Assembly: GCF_036924645.1 (NCBI RefSeq)
Contig: NZ_JAZHRX010000001.1
Span: 3,499,501-3,563,500 of the forward strand
Direction: 5' to 3'
DNA: 64,000 bases
Origin: Bradyrhizobium sp. AZCC 2176
GTDB taxonomy: Bacteria; Pseudomonadota; Alphaproteobacteria; Rhizobiales; Xanthobacteraceae
Below the pieces are notes generated by a model, which worked only from the letters and a program-made list of their open reading frames with translations, did no database searches and was not told the DNA's origin. How positions within the stretch are numbered: position 1 is the stretch's first letter; each line of letters begins with the position of its first letter. Shown piece after piece: positions 1 through 8,298 of this stretch. Both the position numbers and the translations under genes were made by a program.

Positions 1-205
1 GGCAGGCATGAATCATCTCGTCGCCCCGGCTATGGCCGCCGAACACCGTGCCGTCGACGAGGCGCACGCGACAGGCCCCGCAAATTCCGGAGCGGCAATC
101 GTGCGGAAGATCGACGCCGTTCATCAACGCCCAGTCGAGCAGAAGCTCGCCGCGATTCGCCAGAAACGGCTCGTCGTTGATCGTGACCTTGCAAATCTTT
201 GACAT
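1..205 (-). CDS. 2Fe-2S ferredoxin-type protein, C-terminus beyond window
   Basis: The first 68 residues of a protein whose 3' part lies outside the window. A plant-type [2Fe-2S] binding loop is visible: Cys37, Cys42 and Cys45 in the order C-x4-C-x2-C (HDCRSGICGAC), with a likely fourth ligand at Cys68 (MIHAC). The ATG directly follows the stop codon of the b561/haem protein with no spacer, so the two genes are surely co-transcribed and probably translationally coupled. The partner suggests an electron-transfer role at the membrane. Whether an FAD/NAD reductase domain follows cannot be seen. Confidence 0.85.
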   Translation of the reverse strand, partial: MSKICKVTINDEPFLANRGELLLDWALMNGVDLPHDCRSGICGACRVRLVDGTVFGGHSRGDEMIHAC

Positions 206-2098
206 TTATTCCACCTCGATACGAATGGGCCGGACGTGCCGCGTATGTCTGATCTGGCTGTGATCGAACGCGGCGACCCGCATGAAGACGCCGCTCTTGA
301 TCGGCACGTCAAACTGGCTTGTGGTGTCGAGCCGGCGTTTCACCTCGAGCGCCCAAAGGCCGGAGGCCCAGCGGGCCGCAGATCGGACGTCAGCGCGATC
401 GCCTGAAAATTCGCCGCCCAGGATGACGCCCGGGATCACGGTGCCGGTGGGGATGCGGGCGTCGGCGTCGGTCGAATAGGGAACTGAATCCTGATCGGTC
501 ATGAACCAGCGCGCACCGTCGCTTTCGCCATGGTTGGGATCGAGGTCGATATCCCCTAGTGCGGCGGTGGTGGCAGCGACGACTTTGGGCAGGCGCAGCG
601 GAGCGACCAGGCGGCTGCGGCGCGGCCCTCCCGACGTGTCGGCCTCGACGGTGAAATTGTCCCGGTAGCTTGCCGTTCCAGGATCCGGCGCGAAGCCGCC
701 CTTGTACGGAACAACGTTGGCCGCCTGCATCGGGGTCGGATTCAGCGGCGGCCCGAAATGGGCATCGTCCATCCATCCGCTCGCGCCGCTGGTCGCCTTC
801 CACTGCCAGACATCGGCGTAGCCGGCTTCCGAGTAATGCAGTCCGCGGCCGCTCATGGTGGCGGGCGCGCCGGCGACCGGCTGCGGCCCGGGATGAAAGG
901 TCCGGCCGCCGGCCAGGGTGACATCGGAGGCGGTCAGGAGTACCGAAAACTTGTCTTCGTTGTATTGATGCTCGTCGCCGAGCTGAAAGCCGGAATGCAG
1001 CAGGTGCCATCCATCGGCTTGCTTGACGAGCGGCAGGTGTTTCAGCGAGCGCGTCGAATCCTGCCAGGTGAAGAGGAAATACGCGTAGGTGCCGTCGTGA
1101 ACCGCGCGGATCTCTATTCTGGCTTCTCCCTTGCCGTCGAAATTTCCGCCTTCGCCGGTCAGGAGCGAGAACGGCCTGACGTTGCGCCAGGCCCGATCGG
1201 AAGTGTCGCCGTCGAGGATCGGTGCGTCGGCAGGATTGATGCGGCGGATCTGCACATTATCGACCGCCAGCCGATCGGTTGCCACGATCAGCGAAGCGCC
1301 GGTGATCGCCGCGGCCGCCGCCACGACGAACGCATTGGCCTGCAGGGTCGGGTTTCGCGATCGCGCGGGCCCGGCTTGGGGTCGTGGCGCCGGATCCGGC
1401 TCTTGCGTCTGGTCGCGGCGCGCCTCGTTACGCGGCTGCAGCGGGTGGGATGAGGCCTCGGGCGGTGCATCGAAATTTTCGGTTTTCGGCACGCGCGCCG
1501 ACTGCTCGGCCAGCATGCCCAGCAGTTCGACGGCATCAAGCCGCGGCGGCGGCGCAGGCAGCGGGGCCGGACGAAAGATGCGCAGCAATTGCGAAACGCC
1601 GCCGCTCTTGTACTGGGTCAGGACATGCAGGACCACAAAGGCGAGGATCACCCAGGTCCCCACCCAGTGCAGCATCGCCACGTCGTAGCCGGAGTAGAAG
1701 CCGAAATAGAGCGCACCGCCGCTGACCAATAGCCCCGCCATCGTGACAAAGAAAATCCAGTACATCAGGGCGATCACGGCGCTCAACCTCGCCTGCCCGC
1801 GGCCGACGAACAGCCCGCGCAGGCGAACCCTGTCGAGCTGGACGCGGCGCCCGAGACCGGAGCGCAGCATATAGACAATGTAGCCGATCGCCACGGCGAC
1901 CAGGACGATGGCGGCCTGCATATGGGCGATCCATACGCTGTCGCGCGGCAGCACGGCATCGAACAAGTTGATCCAGGTTCGGTCGGGCGTTTCCGTCGCA
2001 ATGCGCAAACCGGTGACGAGCGCAACGGCGAATGCTGCGACGAACGTCCAGTGTAGAATGATGGTCCCATAGTCTGTCTTACGCTGCCTCACGCCCAC
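206..2098 (-). CDS. cytochrome b561 domain fused to ethylbenzene-dehydrogenase-type haem-binding domain
   Basis: A 630-residue membrane haem protein. Residues 1-180 form a four-helix cytochrome b561-like domain with candidate haem-ligand histidines at 16 (ILHW), 59, 144 (MLHW) and 158. A Pro/Glu/Arg-rich linker (about 180-250) and a fifth hydrophobic segment (about 254-275) follow. From about 280 to the end there is a periplasmic domain resembling the haem-binding gamma subunit of ethylbenzene dehydrogenase and related DMSO-reductase-family enzymes. The start is GTG. The likely role is moving electrons between the quinone pool and a periplasmic or soluble redox partner; the ferredoxin encoded immediately downstream is the obvious candidate. 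The substrate is unknown. Confidence 0.8.
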   Translation of the reverse strand: MGVRQRKTDYGTIILHWTFVAAFAVALVTGLRIATETPDRTWINLFDAVLPRDSVWIAHMQAAIVLVAVAIGYIVYMLRSGLGRRVQLDRVRLRGLFVGRGQARLSAVIALMYWIFFVTMAGLLVSGGALYFGFYSGYDVAMLHWVGTWVILAFVVLHVLTQYKSGGVSQLLRIFRPAPLPAPPPRLDAVELLGMLAEQSARVPKTENFDAPPEASSHPLQPRNEARRDQTQEPDPAPRPQAGPARSRNPTLQANAFVVAAAAAITGASLIVATDRLAVDNVQIRRINPADAPILDGDTSDRAWRNVRPFSLLTGEGGNFDGKGEARIEIRAVHDGTYAYFLFTWQDSTRSLKHLPLVKQADGWHLLHSGFQLGDEHQYNEDKFSVLLTASDVTLAGGRTFHPGPQPVAGAPATMSGRGLHYSEAGYADVWQWKATSGASGWMDDAHFGPPLNPTPMQAANVVPYKGGFAPDPGTASYRDNFTVEADTSGGPRRSRLVAPLRLPKVVAATTAALGDIDLDPNHGESDGARWFMTDQDSVPYSTDADARIPTGTVIPGVILGGEFSGDRADVRSAARWASGLWALEVKRRLDTTSQFDVPIKSGVFMRVAAFDHSQIRHTRHVRPIRIEVE

Positions 2099-2357
2099 GC
2101 CCCGCTACTTCCACTTCCGAAGCAGCAACCGCGCCGATTCCACCAACCGCCGATGTCGCTGCCGTACTAATGATGGTCCCCAAGACCGTTGTCGGGGCCA
2201 TCGTCTAAAAGATCGTCCTTTGCGGGCGCAGGCCGATGAAAAGGTCTTCTGTGCGTCCGCCGCGTGAGCCGGACCGGCGAACGCGTTTCTTGATGTGATG
2301 CATTGGCCTCCAGCATCCCCGGAGTATCGGGGACGCCGGAGGCCGCGCCGCGCGCCG
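2099..2357. other. intergenic stretch, no supported gene
   Basis: About 260 bases between two minus-strand genes. Short open frames exist on both strands, but none has a recognisable protein or a good ribosome-binding site. It presumably holds the promoter of the b561 gene and the end of the secretion-substrate transcript. Confidence 0.4.
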
Positions 2358-3863
2358 CTATCCCCACATGTGATGTAAATGATGCGCCAGTTCGGGCGCG
2401 GGCGATTGGTCATAGTCCACGCCAGCAGGTGCGGCGAGGTCGGCGGCCGCAACCGCTACCGACTCGACGCCGATGGCGGGGGCCACGACGGATTGCGAGG
2501 CCGGGGCGGCCGCTACGGCCGACGTTTCGGCAGCGGGCGGCGTCCCCAGCACCTCGGCGACCGTCACGCCGTCCGTATTGTAGGTGCTTCCGGTGACGGA
2601 AACATTGTTGCCGCCGACATCGGCCGCGTTGCCGTGCATCTGGTCCGCAGCCGCCGTGACGAGCGTCGCGTTGCCGGTCTGCAGTCCCTTGATCATCGCG
2701 GCAATTTCGGCGCCGAGCGGGCCGGTCGCGCCGAGCAATTCGTTGCCGCCGTGAGCCGCGTCGAAGTCGGTGACATACGTCTCGAATGCCTTGAGGTTGT
2801 CGATCAGCGTGGCAATGGCCTTTGTGTCGCTGCTGCCCACGAGGTCGATGGCCTGCTGTCCAAGCGAATTGGACTGCGAGATGAAATTGGCCAGGAACAC
2901 CGTCTGTGCTTCGTTGCCGAGGTGTACCGGCGTCGAATGCGAGGCGTCCGAAAACGGCGAGAAGCCGCTGACGCCGTCTTGCGTCGCCATATCGGCCAGC
3001 TTGGCATCGCCCTGGATGATATCGATGATGTCGAGGATGTTATCGCTGCTGGCGCGTGTCGCATCGGGGCTGATGTTGGGGTCGTTGATATAGGTGAGTT
3101 CGAGTTCGAGGTGGCGCAGGACCGCGTCGGCATGGACGCCGGTCAACCCGCTGAACATTTGCGGGTTGGCGCTGATCAACGCCTCCATGTCCGTGATCAC
3201 GGCATTGATGTCATCGGTGATCTGCTGCCGGTTGCCGTCATTGACGCCGCCGAGGATCTGACTGGCCACGTCGTCGAAGATCGCTCCGATCTCCGCGAGA
3301 CTGTGCGGCGCGGCGGTCGGCGCGCTGCCAGTGGGCAGGGGCGCGGCCGGCGCCGGATTCGCCAGTACCGGATCGGTACTGACGGCGTTGATGATGCTGA
3401 GCTGGCTGGCGCGGACCGCTTGTTCTGCGCCAGCGGCGTTGGCGAATGAGCCTCCATGGCTCACCGCGGCGTTGGCGGTCGAAATGGCGCTGGTGAGGTT
3501 GGACAAGATCGCCTGAACGTGGCCGAGCGCGGCGCCGGAAAACTGGCCTGCATTGACCTCGGCCAGCAGATTGTTCTGCACCAGGGCGAGATCGTTGGTG
3601 TGGTGTGCAATGCTGCCAACTGCCTGGCCGCCTCCGTCGGAGGCATTTTGCAGCGGGACGTCGGCCGCCGGCCGAACCATGCCGTTGGCGGCGGTGCCGA
3701 GATCGGAGAAACTCGAACCGATGGGTCGTGTCGGTTGGTTGGTCAGCGGTATTTCATCGAACAGTGTCGGTGTCGGCGAAGCCGGAACGACCGACGGACC
3801 GGCGAGGTCGTCGATCGGGGGATCGCGATCAACGTCGGGTTGATGTCCTTCGAAGCGAGCCAT
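2358..3863 (-). CDS. cysteine-free acidic protein, probable type I secretion substrate
   Basis: A 501-residue protein rich in Ala, Asn, Asp, Gly and Ser, with no cysteine and only a handful of lysines. It has no N-terminal signal peptide. I recognise no enzyme domain and see no GGxGxDxxx RTX nonapeptides. The middle (about 100-400) looks helical with repeated short amphipathic stretches. The end is Ala/Val-rich and then finishes on a His-rich tail (AHHLHHMWG). It is divergent from a PrtD-type ABC exporter and an HlyD adaptor. Composition and position together suggest it is the exported cargo; this is inference. A GGGGA-like Shine-Dalgarno precedes the ATG. Confidence 0.7.
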   Translation of the reverse strand: MARFEGHQPDVDRDPPIDDLAGPSVVPASPTPTLFDEIPLTNQPTRPIGSSFSDLGTAANGMVRPAADVPLQNASDGGGQAVGSIAHHTNDLALVQNNLLAEVNAGQFSGAALGHVQAILSNLTSAISTANAAVSHGGSFANAAGAEQAVRASQLSIINAVSTDPVLANPAPAAPLPTGSAPTAAPHSLAEIGAIFDDVASQILGGVNDGNRQQITDDINAVITDMEALISANPQMFSGLTGVHADAVLRHLELELTYINDPNISPDATRASSDNILDIIDIIQGDAKLADMATQDGVSGFSPFSDASHSTPVHLGNEAQTVFLANFISQSNSLGQQAIDLVGSSDTKAIATLIDNLKAFETYVTDFDAAHGGNELLGATGPLGAEIAAMIKGLQTGNATLVTAAADQMHGNAADVGGNNVSVTGSTYNTDGVTVAEVLGTPPAAETSAVAAAPASQSVVAPAIGVESVAVAAADLAAPAGVDYDQSPAPELAHHLHHMWG

Positions 3864-4308
3864 TGTTCGTCCCCTGCCATCCGGTCGAATTCATGACGTG
3901 TGGGCGCACGCGTCCGCCAGGGAGCGGGATGTGCGCACGGTGAAGGATCGTCGAGCTTCGTGGCGTCATTCGGCCGACACAGCGACCAATGAGCGCTGAA
4001 GCAAGGTGATAGACGGACGAATCCATGACGCGGGCTGCGCCGAAAAACGGCGAATTAGACGTGATCGAAAGAGCGATATCGTAGCCTTGTCCGGGCCCGT
4101 CGCGAGAGACGTCAGGTCTGGCGTGGCGTAATGTTGCCCGGCCGCGTGCGCACCAGATCGGCAGCCAGGAGATTCTTGCCACCGTTCTACCCACGAGCGA
4201 ACTTGAACAATCGGGTTTCGTCGCATTCTCGCCGAAAAATGGTCTGCATCGCCCGTCAATGAGACTTGAAGGGAGATCCGACGGTCGAGCGGGTCGAAGG
4301 GCAGTTCA
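3864..4308. other. divergent intergenic region between secretion substrate and exporter genes
   Basis: About 445 bases between oppositely oriented genes, so it must hold promoters for both directions. I could not identify a convincing -35/-10 pair or operator. An AAGGG-type ribosome-binding site lies about 8 bases before the exporter ATG at 4309. The short open frames here show no protein-like features. Confidence 0.5.
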
Positions 4309-6156
4309 ATGAGTATCGCTCAGGGTCAGGCACAAGGCCGAGCGCGGGCAGCACCGACGCCCCGCGCAATTTCCGGCCTGTTGTCGACGCTGGCCGCCGA
4401 CGATCCCGTTGCGAGCGCGATGCGCGCGAGTGCGCGCCGCATGATTGGCGTCGCCGTATTCAGCGGCGTCATCAACATCCTGATGCTGTCGGGCTCCCTT
4501 TATATGTTGCAGGTGTACGACCGGGTGATTCCGAGCCGTAACCTCGCGACCCTGTTCGGCCTGTCCTTGATGGTGCTGATCGCCTACCTGGTGCAGGGAT
4601 ATTTCGATGCGATGCGGTCGCGGATGCTGTGCCGGATCGCAACGCTGTTCGATGGCGCGCTGCAGGGGTCGATCCATTCGGCGCTCGCCACCTTGCCGCT
4701 GCGCGGAGTGAAGCCGGTCCTGATGCAGCAGCCGCTGCGCGATCTCGATCAGGTGCGCACCTTCATGTCGGGCATGGGTCCGACCGCGTTCCTGGACATG
4801 CCGTGGATCCCGGTCTTTCTGATCGGGCTGTTTCTGTTTCACCCGCTGATCGGCTTCACGGCGCTGCTTGGCACCGCGGCGATCATTGCCATGACATTGG
4901 TAACCGAGCGGATCTCGCGCGGCGCGACCAAGGCGGCGATGGACATGAACGCGCAGCGGCAGGTGCTGGCGGATGCGACGCAGCGCAACGCGGAAATCGT
5001 GCGCGCTCTCGGCATGACGGATCGGTTGACGGCGCGCTGGTCGCAAGCCAACGAGCGGTATCTGCAGGAAAACATCCGCGCCACCGACGTCTATGCCAAC
5101 CTCGGCTCGAGCGCGAAGGTGCTGCGCTACATCCTGCAATCGGGCATGCTGGGCATGGGCGCCTATCTGGTCGTCGCCGACAAGGCGTCGGGCGGCATCA
5201 TGATCGCGTCCTCGATCCTGATGGGGCGCGCGCTCGCGCCGGTCGAAATCGCGCTCGGCACCTGGAAGCAACTGGCCGCCGCCCGCCAGGGCCTCGCGCG
5301 CCTGCGCGACATCTGCAAGGCGACCGCGCCGCCTCCGGCGCCACCGGTCATGCTGCCGCGCCCCTGCCGCGAATTGTCGGTGCAGAATCTCGCAGTGGCA
5401 GCACCAGGCTTCGACATGCCGATCGTGTCTGGTGTCACGTTCTCGCTCAAGGCCGGCGCCGGGCTGGCGCTGTTGGGAGCGAGCGCGTCGGGCAAGACCT
5501 CGCTGTCGAAGGCGCTGGTTGGAATCTGGCCGGCGCATCGGGGCGCGGTGCGGCTCGATGGCGCCTCGCTCGATCAATGGCGCAACGAGGATCTCGGCCG
5601 GCACATCGGCTATCTCCCGCAGGATGTCGGCCTGTTCGACGGCACCGTGGCGGAGAACATCTGCCGTTTCGACGAGCATGCGACCTCCGACGCCATCCTC
5701 AAGGCTGCGCAGATTGCCGGCGTTCACGACATCATCCTGCGCCTGCCGGAGGGCTATGCGACGCGGATCGGGGCAGGCGGCATGTCACTGTCGGCCGGCC
5801 AGAAGCAGCGGGTCGGCCTGGCGCGGGCGGTGTTCGGCGACCCGTTCCTGCTCGTGCTCGATGAGCCCAACGCCAATCTGGATGCCGACGGCGAGAACGC
5901 CTTGACGCGTGCCATCGGGATCATGCGCCAGAACAAATCCATCGTCGTCGTCATCTCGCATCGCCCGAGCGCGCTCTCCGCGCTGGATATGACGATGGTG
6001 CTCTACGAAGGCAAAGCGATCGCGTTCGGCCCGAGCGAAGAAGTGTTCGCGCGCGTCCGCAACGCCAACGCCAAGGGGAAGCCGGGACCGCCGCAACCCC
6101 CGCCGCAGGCCAAGGCAGAACAGCGCCCATCGCTTGCCGAGAGCGTTTCATCATGA
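4309..6156 (+). CDS. type I secretion ABC transporter, permease fused to ATPase (PrtD-like)
   Basis: A 615-residue inner-membrane ABC exporter of the PrtD/HlyB class, without a C39 peptidase domain. Residues about 50-330 form the membrane domain (for example SGSLYMLQVYDRVIPSRN, typical of PrtD proteins). The nucleotide-binding domain (about 350-590) has a Walker A GASASGKTS near residue 390, an ABC signature LSAGQKQR and Walker B LLVLDEPNANLD. It would drive one-step export from the cytosol through an adaptor and a TolC-like channel. The adaptor gene follows with an ATGA overlap. No outer-membrane channel gene is present in the window. Confidence 0.93.
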   Translation: MSIAQGQAQGRARAAPTPRAISGLLSTLAADDPVASAMRASARRMIGVAVFSGVINILMLSGSLYMLQVYDRVIPSRNLATLFGLSLMVLIAYLVQGYFDAMRSRMLCRIATLFDGALQGSIHSALATLPLRGVKPVLMQQPLRDLDQVRTFMSGMGPTAFLDMPWIPVFLIGLFLFHPLIGFTALLGTAAIIAMTLVTERISRGATKAAMDMNAQRQVLADATQRNAEIVRALGMTDRLTARWSQANERYLQENIRATDVYANLGSSAKVLRYILQSGMLGMGAYLVVADKASGGIMIASSILMGRALAPVEIALGTWKQLAAARQGLARLRDICKATAPPPAPPVMLPRPCRELSVQNLAVAAPGFDMPIVSGVTFSLKAGAGLALLGASASGKTSLSKALVGIWPAHRGAVRLDGASLDQWRNEDLGRHIGYLPQDVGLFDGTVAENICRFDEHATSDAILKAAQIAGVHDIILRLPEGYATRIGAGGMSLSAGQKQRVGLARAVFGDPFLLVLDEPNANLDADGENALTRAIGIMRQNKSIVVVISHRPSALSALDMTMVLYEGKAIAFGPSEEVFARVRNANAKGKPGPPQPPPQAKAEQRPSLAESVSS

Positions 6157-8192
6157 AGAATTTTGATCACGTGCATGCCGATGAAAGGGTTGCGCGCCAC
6201 CGGATCGGCGGGACGGATGAGGACGTCGCGGCGCCGCAAGGCCAGGCGCTGATCCTCGAATTGCAGCGATTGCGACAGGCATTCGAGCACGACAATCTGC
6301 AGGATCAGCGGCCGCCGCTTCGCCACCCGGCGAATGACGAAGGAGGTCCGGGCGCGCGGCGTTCGCGTCCCGGCCGGCCGAAGCGGTCGAAGAAAAAGGG
6401 CAAGATGGGCCGGGTGCTGGATTGGCTCGGTCCGTTTGGGTCCCAGTCCGACGGTTTCGATGACGAGCCTCCGCCGCCGCGCGGCGGACGCAGCACGCGC
6501 GAGCCGCAATTCATGGCCCCGCCACCGTCGGGCCGCGCCCGCGGCCCGGCCGGCAAGGCTTCGTCAGGCGATACGCCATCGGGCAATACTCCGTCAGGCA
6601 ATACTCCGTCAGGCAATTCCTGGCTGAATGAACGGCAGGCGCGCGGTCCGATCATCGCGCCCGACGATCCGTCGCTCATGAACATACCGAGGTCGAGGCC
6701 GGAGTTTCTGCCGATCGACGGCCAGCGGCCGCTGCGGATCGAGGCGCCCCAATTGGCGCCGCCGAGCCCGGCGGGCGCCGTGCCGCGCGATCGTTCGGTG
6801 GCGCGGGTCGTGCGCAATGGCGTGACCGCGGGGGTGGCATTCCTTGCCAATCGCGATGGATCGGCGGACGTGGTGGGCGCGCCCGGCGAAAGCATCGTCG
6901 TCCGGGCGGCGCGCGCCTTCGAGCGCGAATTGCGCACCGGCTTGCGGGCGCTGCTCGTGGTCGGCGGGCTGGCAGGCGGCTGGATGGCGCTGGTGCCGTT
7001 GTCGGGCGCCGTCGTGGTGCCGGGCAACCTGGTGGTGCAGTCCAACGTCAAGGCCATCCAGCATCCGACCGGCGGCGTGGTCGCGCAGATCCCGATCCAT
7101 AACGGCATGCGGGTCAACGCCGGCGATCTCTTGCTGCGGCTGGACTCGACGCAGGCACAGGCCAGCCTTCAGGTGGTCAGCAAGCAACTCGATGAAGTGC
7201 GCGCGAAGATCGCGCGGCTGGTCGCCGAGCGCGACGGCCTGCCCCGGCCGGCGATCCCGCCGGAAATGTCGTCCCGGCTGGACGACAATAATGTCAAGAC
7301 GCTGCTTGCTTCGGAGGCCTCGCTGTTCAGGGCGCGGGTGACGGCCCGCGAGAGTCAGAAGGAGCTGCTCAAGAGCAAGGTATCGCAGCTTGGCGAGGAG
7401 ATCGTGGGCCTCGAGGCCCAGGTCGCCTCCAAGGCCAAGCAACTCGAACTGATCACCGGCGAACTCACGGGCGTGCAGGAGCTCTTCGACAAGCGTCTCG
7501 TGCCGATCGCGCGGCTCACGGCCTTGCAGCGCGAGAGCGCCAGGATAGAAGGTGAACGTGGCCAGTTGATCTCAACCATCGCTGAGACCAAAACCAAGGT
7601 CGACGAGGCGAAGCTTCAGATGGTCAGGCTCGACCAGGATGTGCGGACGGAAGTCGTCAAGGAACTCGGCGAGGCGCAGGGCAAGGAAGCCGAACTCAGC
7701 GAGCGAAGCGTCGCGGCGCGCGACGTCCTCGAGCGCATTGAGATGCGCGCGCCGACGTCGGGCGTGATCCATCAGTTGAACGTCCACACCATCGGCGGCG
7801 TCATTCGCGCCGGCGACACCGTCATGGAGGTGGTGCCGGATTCCGATGATCTGCAGATCGAGGCCAGGTTGCAGCCGAACGACATCGACCAGGTGCGGAA
7901 GGGCCAGCAGGCCTTTGTCCGCTTCTCGGCCTTCAACCAGCGGGTGACGCCGCAGTTGATCGGCCAGGTGTCGTATGTCTCGCCGGATACCACCCGCGAC
8001 CAGCAGACCAGCATGTCCTATTTCACGGTCCGGATCATGCTGCCGGAAGAGGAGCGCCGCCGGCTCGCCGGACTGCAGCTCTCCTCGGGCATGCCTGCGG
8101 AAGTGTTCATGCAAACCGGCAGCCGGACCATGCTGAGCTACCTGTTCAAGCCGATACTGGATCAATTCCAGCGGGCGTTTGTCGAGCGGTAA
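6153..8192 (+). CDS. HlyD-family type I secretion adaptor with long N-terminal extension
   Basis: A 679-residue periplasmic adaptor (membrane fusion protein) of the HlyD/PrtE class. Only one membrane segment is visible, at about residues 265-290; the biotinyl-lipoyl-like half, long coiled coil (about 330-530) and beta-barrel region follow. The usual adaptor has a short cytosolic tail, but here about 260 residues precede the membrane helix. They are rich in Arg, Pro and Gly and include a pentapeptide repeat (SGNTP). The ATG overlaps the exporter stop codon (ATGA), supporting this start, although an internal Met before the sequence MGRVLDWL (about residue 80) is an alternative. The extension may recognise cargo; that is inference. 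Confidence 0.9.
   Translation: MKNFDHVHADERVARHRIGGTDEDVAAPQGQALILELQRLRQAFEHDNLQDQRPPLRHPANDEGGPGARRSRPGRPKRSKKKGKMGRVLDWLGPFGSQSDGFDDEPPPPRGGRSTREPQFMAPPPSGRARGPAGKASSGDTPSGNTPSGNTPSGNSWLNERQARGPIIAPDDPSLMNIPRSRPEFLPIDGQRPLRIEAPQLAPPSPAGAVPRDRSVARVVRNGVTAGVAFLANRDGSADVVGAPGESIVVRAARAFERELRTGLRALLVVGGLAGGWMALVPLSGAVVVPGNLVVQSNVKAIQHPTGGVVAQIPIHNGMRVNAGDLLLRLDSTQAQASLQVVSKQLDEVRAKIARLVAERDGLPRPAIPPEMSSRLDDNNVKTLLASEASLFRARVTARESQKELLKSKVSQLGEEIVGLEAQVASKAKQLELITGELTGVQELFDKRLVPIARLTALQRESARIEGERGQLISTIAETKTKVDEAKLQMVRLDQDVRTEVVKELGEAQGKEAELSERSVAARDVLERIEMRAPTSGVIHQLNVHTIGGVIRAGDTVMEVVPDSDDLQIEARLQPNDIDQVRKGQQAFVRFSAFNQRVTPQLIGQVSYVSPDTTRDQQTSMSYFTVRIMLPEEERRRLAGLQLSSGMPAEVFMQTGSRTMLSYLFKPILDQFQRAFVER
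6564..6620 (+). repeat. 15-bp tandem repeat inside the HlyD-like gene
   Basis: Three full copies and one partial copy of a 15-base unit (like TCAGGCAATACTCCG) in frame, encoding SGDTP, SGNTP, SGNTP and SGNSW. The last two full copies are nearly identical, so recent slippage expansion is likely. It lies in the disordered N-terminal extension. Confidence 0.9.
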
Positions 8193-8298
8193 GGGGGACG
8201 GGCACGGGCGTCCGACGGCGGGCTTGGCAAAGCTTGCCACCCCGGACGGTATCGCTATATCAGGGCTTTCCCACCCACCTTGTTCCCGGTGAGCCCGT

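Noticed and set aside
2379..3449. A 356-codon plus-strand frame opposite the putative secretion substrate
   Set aside because: Arg/Gly/Val-rich shadow translation. The minus-strand frame is longer, has a good ribosome-binding site and compositional features of a secreted protein.
4306..5727. A 473-codon minus-strand frame over the ABC exporter gene
   Set aside because: Antisense to clear Walker A, signature and Walker B motifs; Arg/Gln/His-rich shadow composition.
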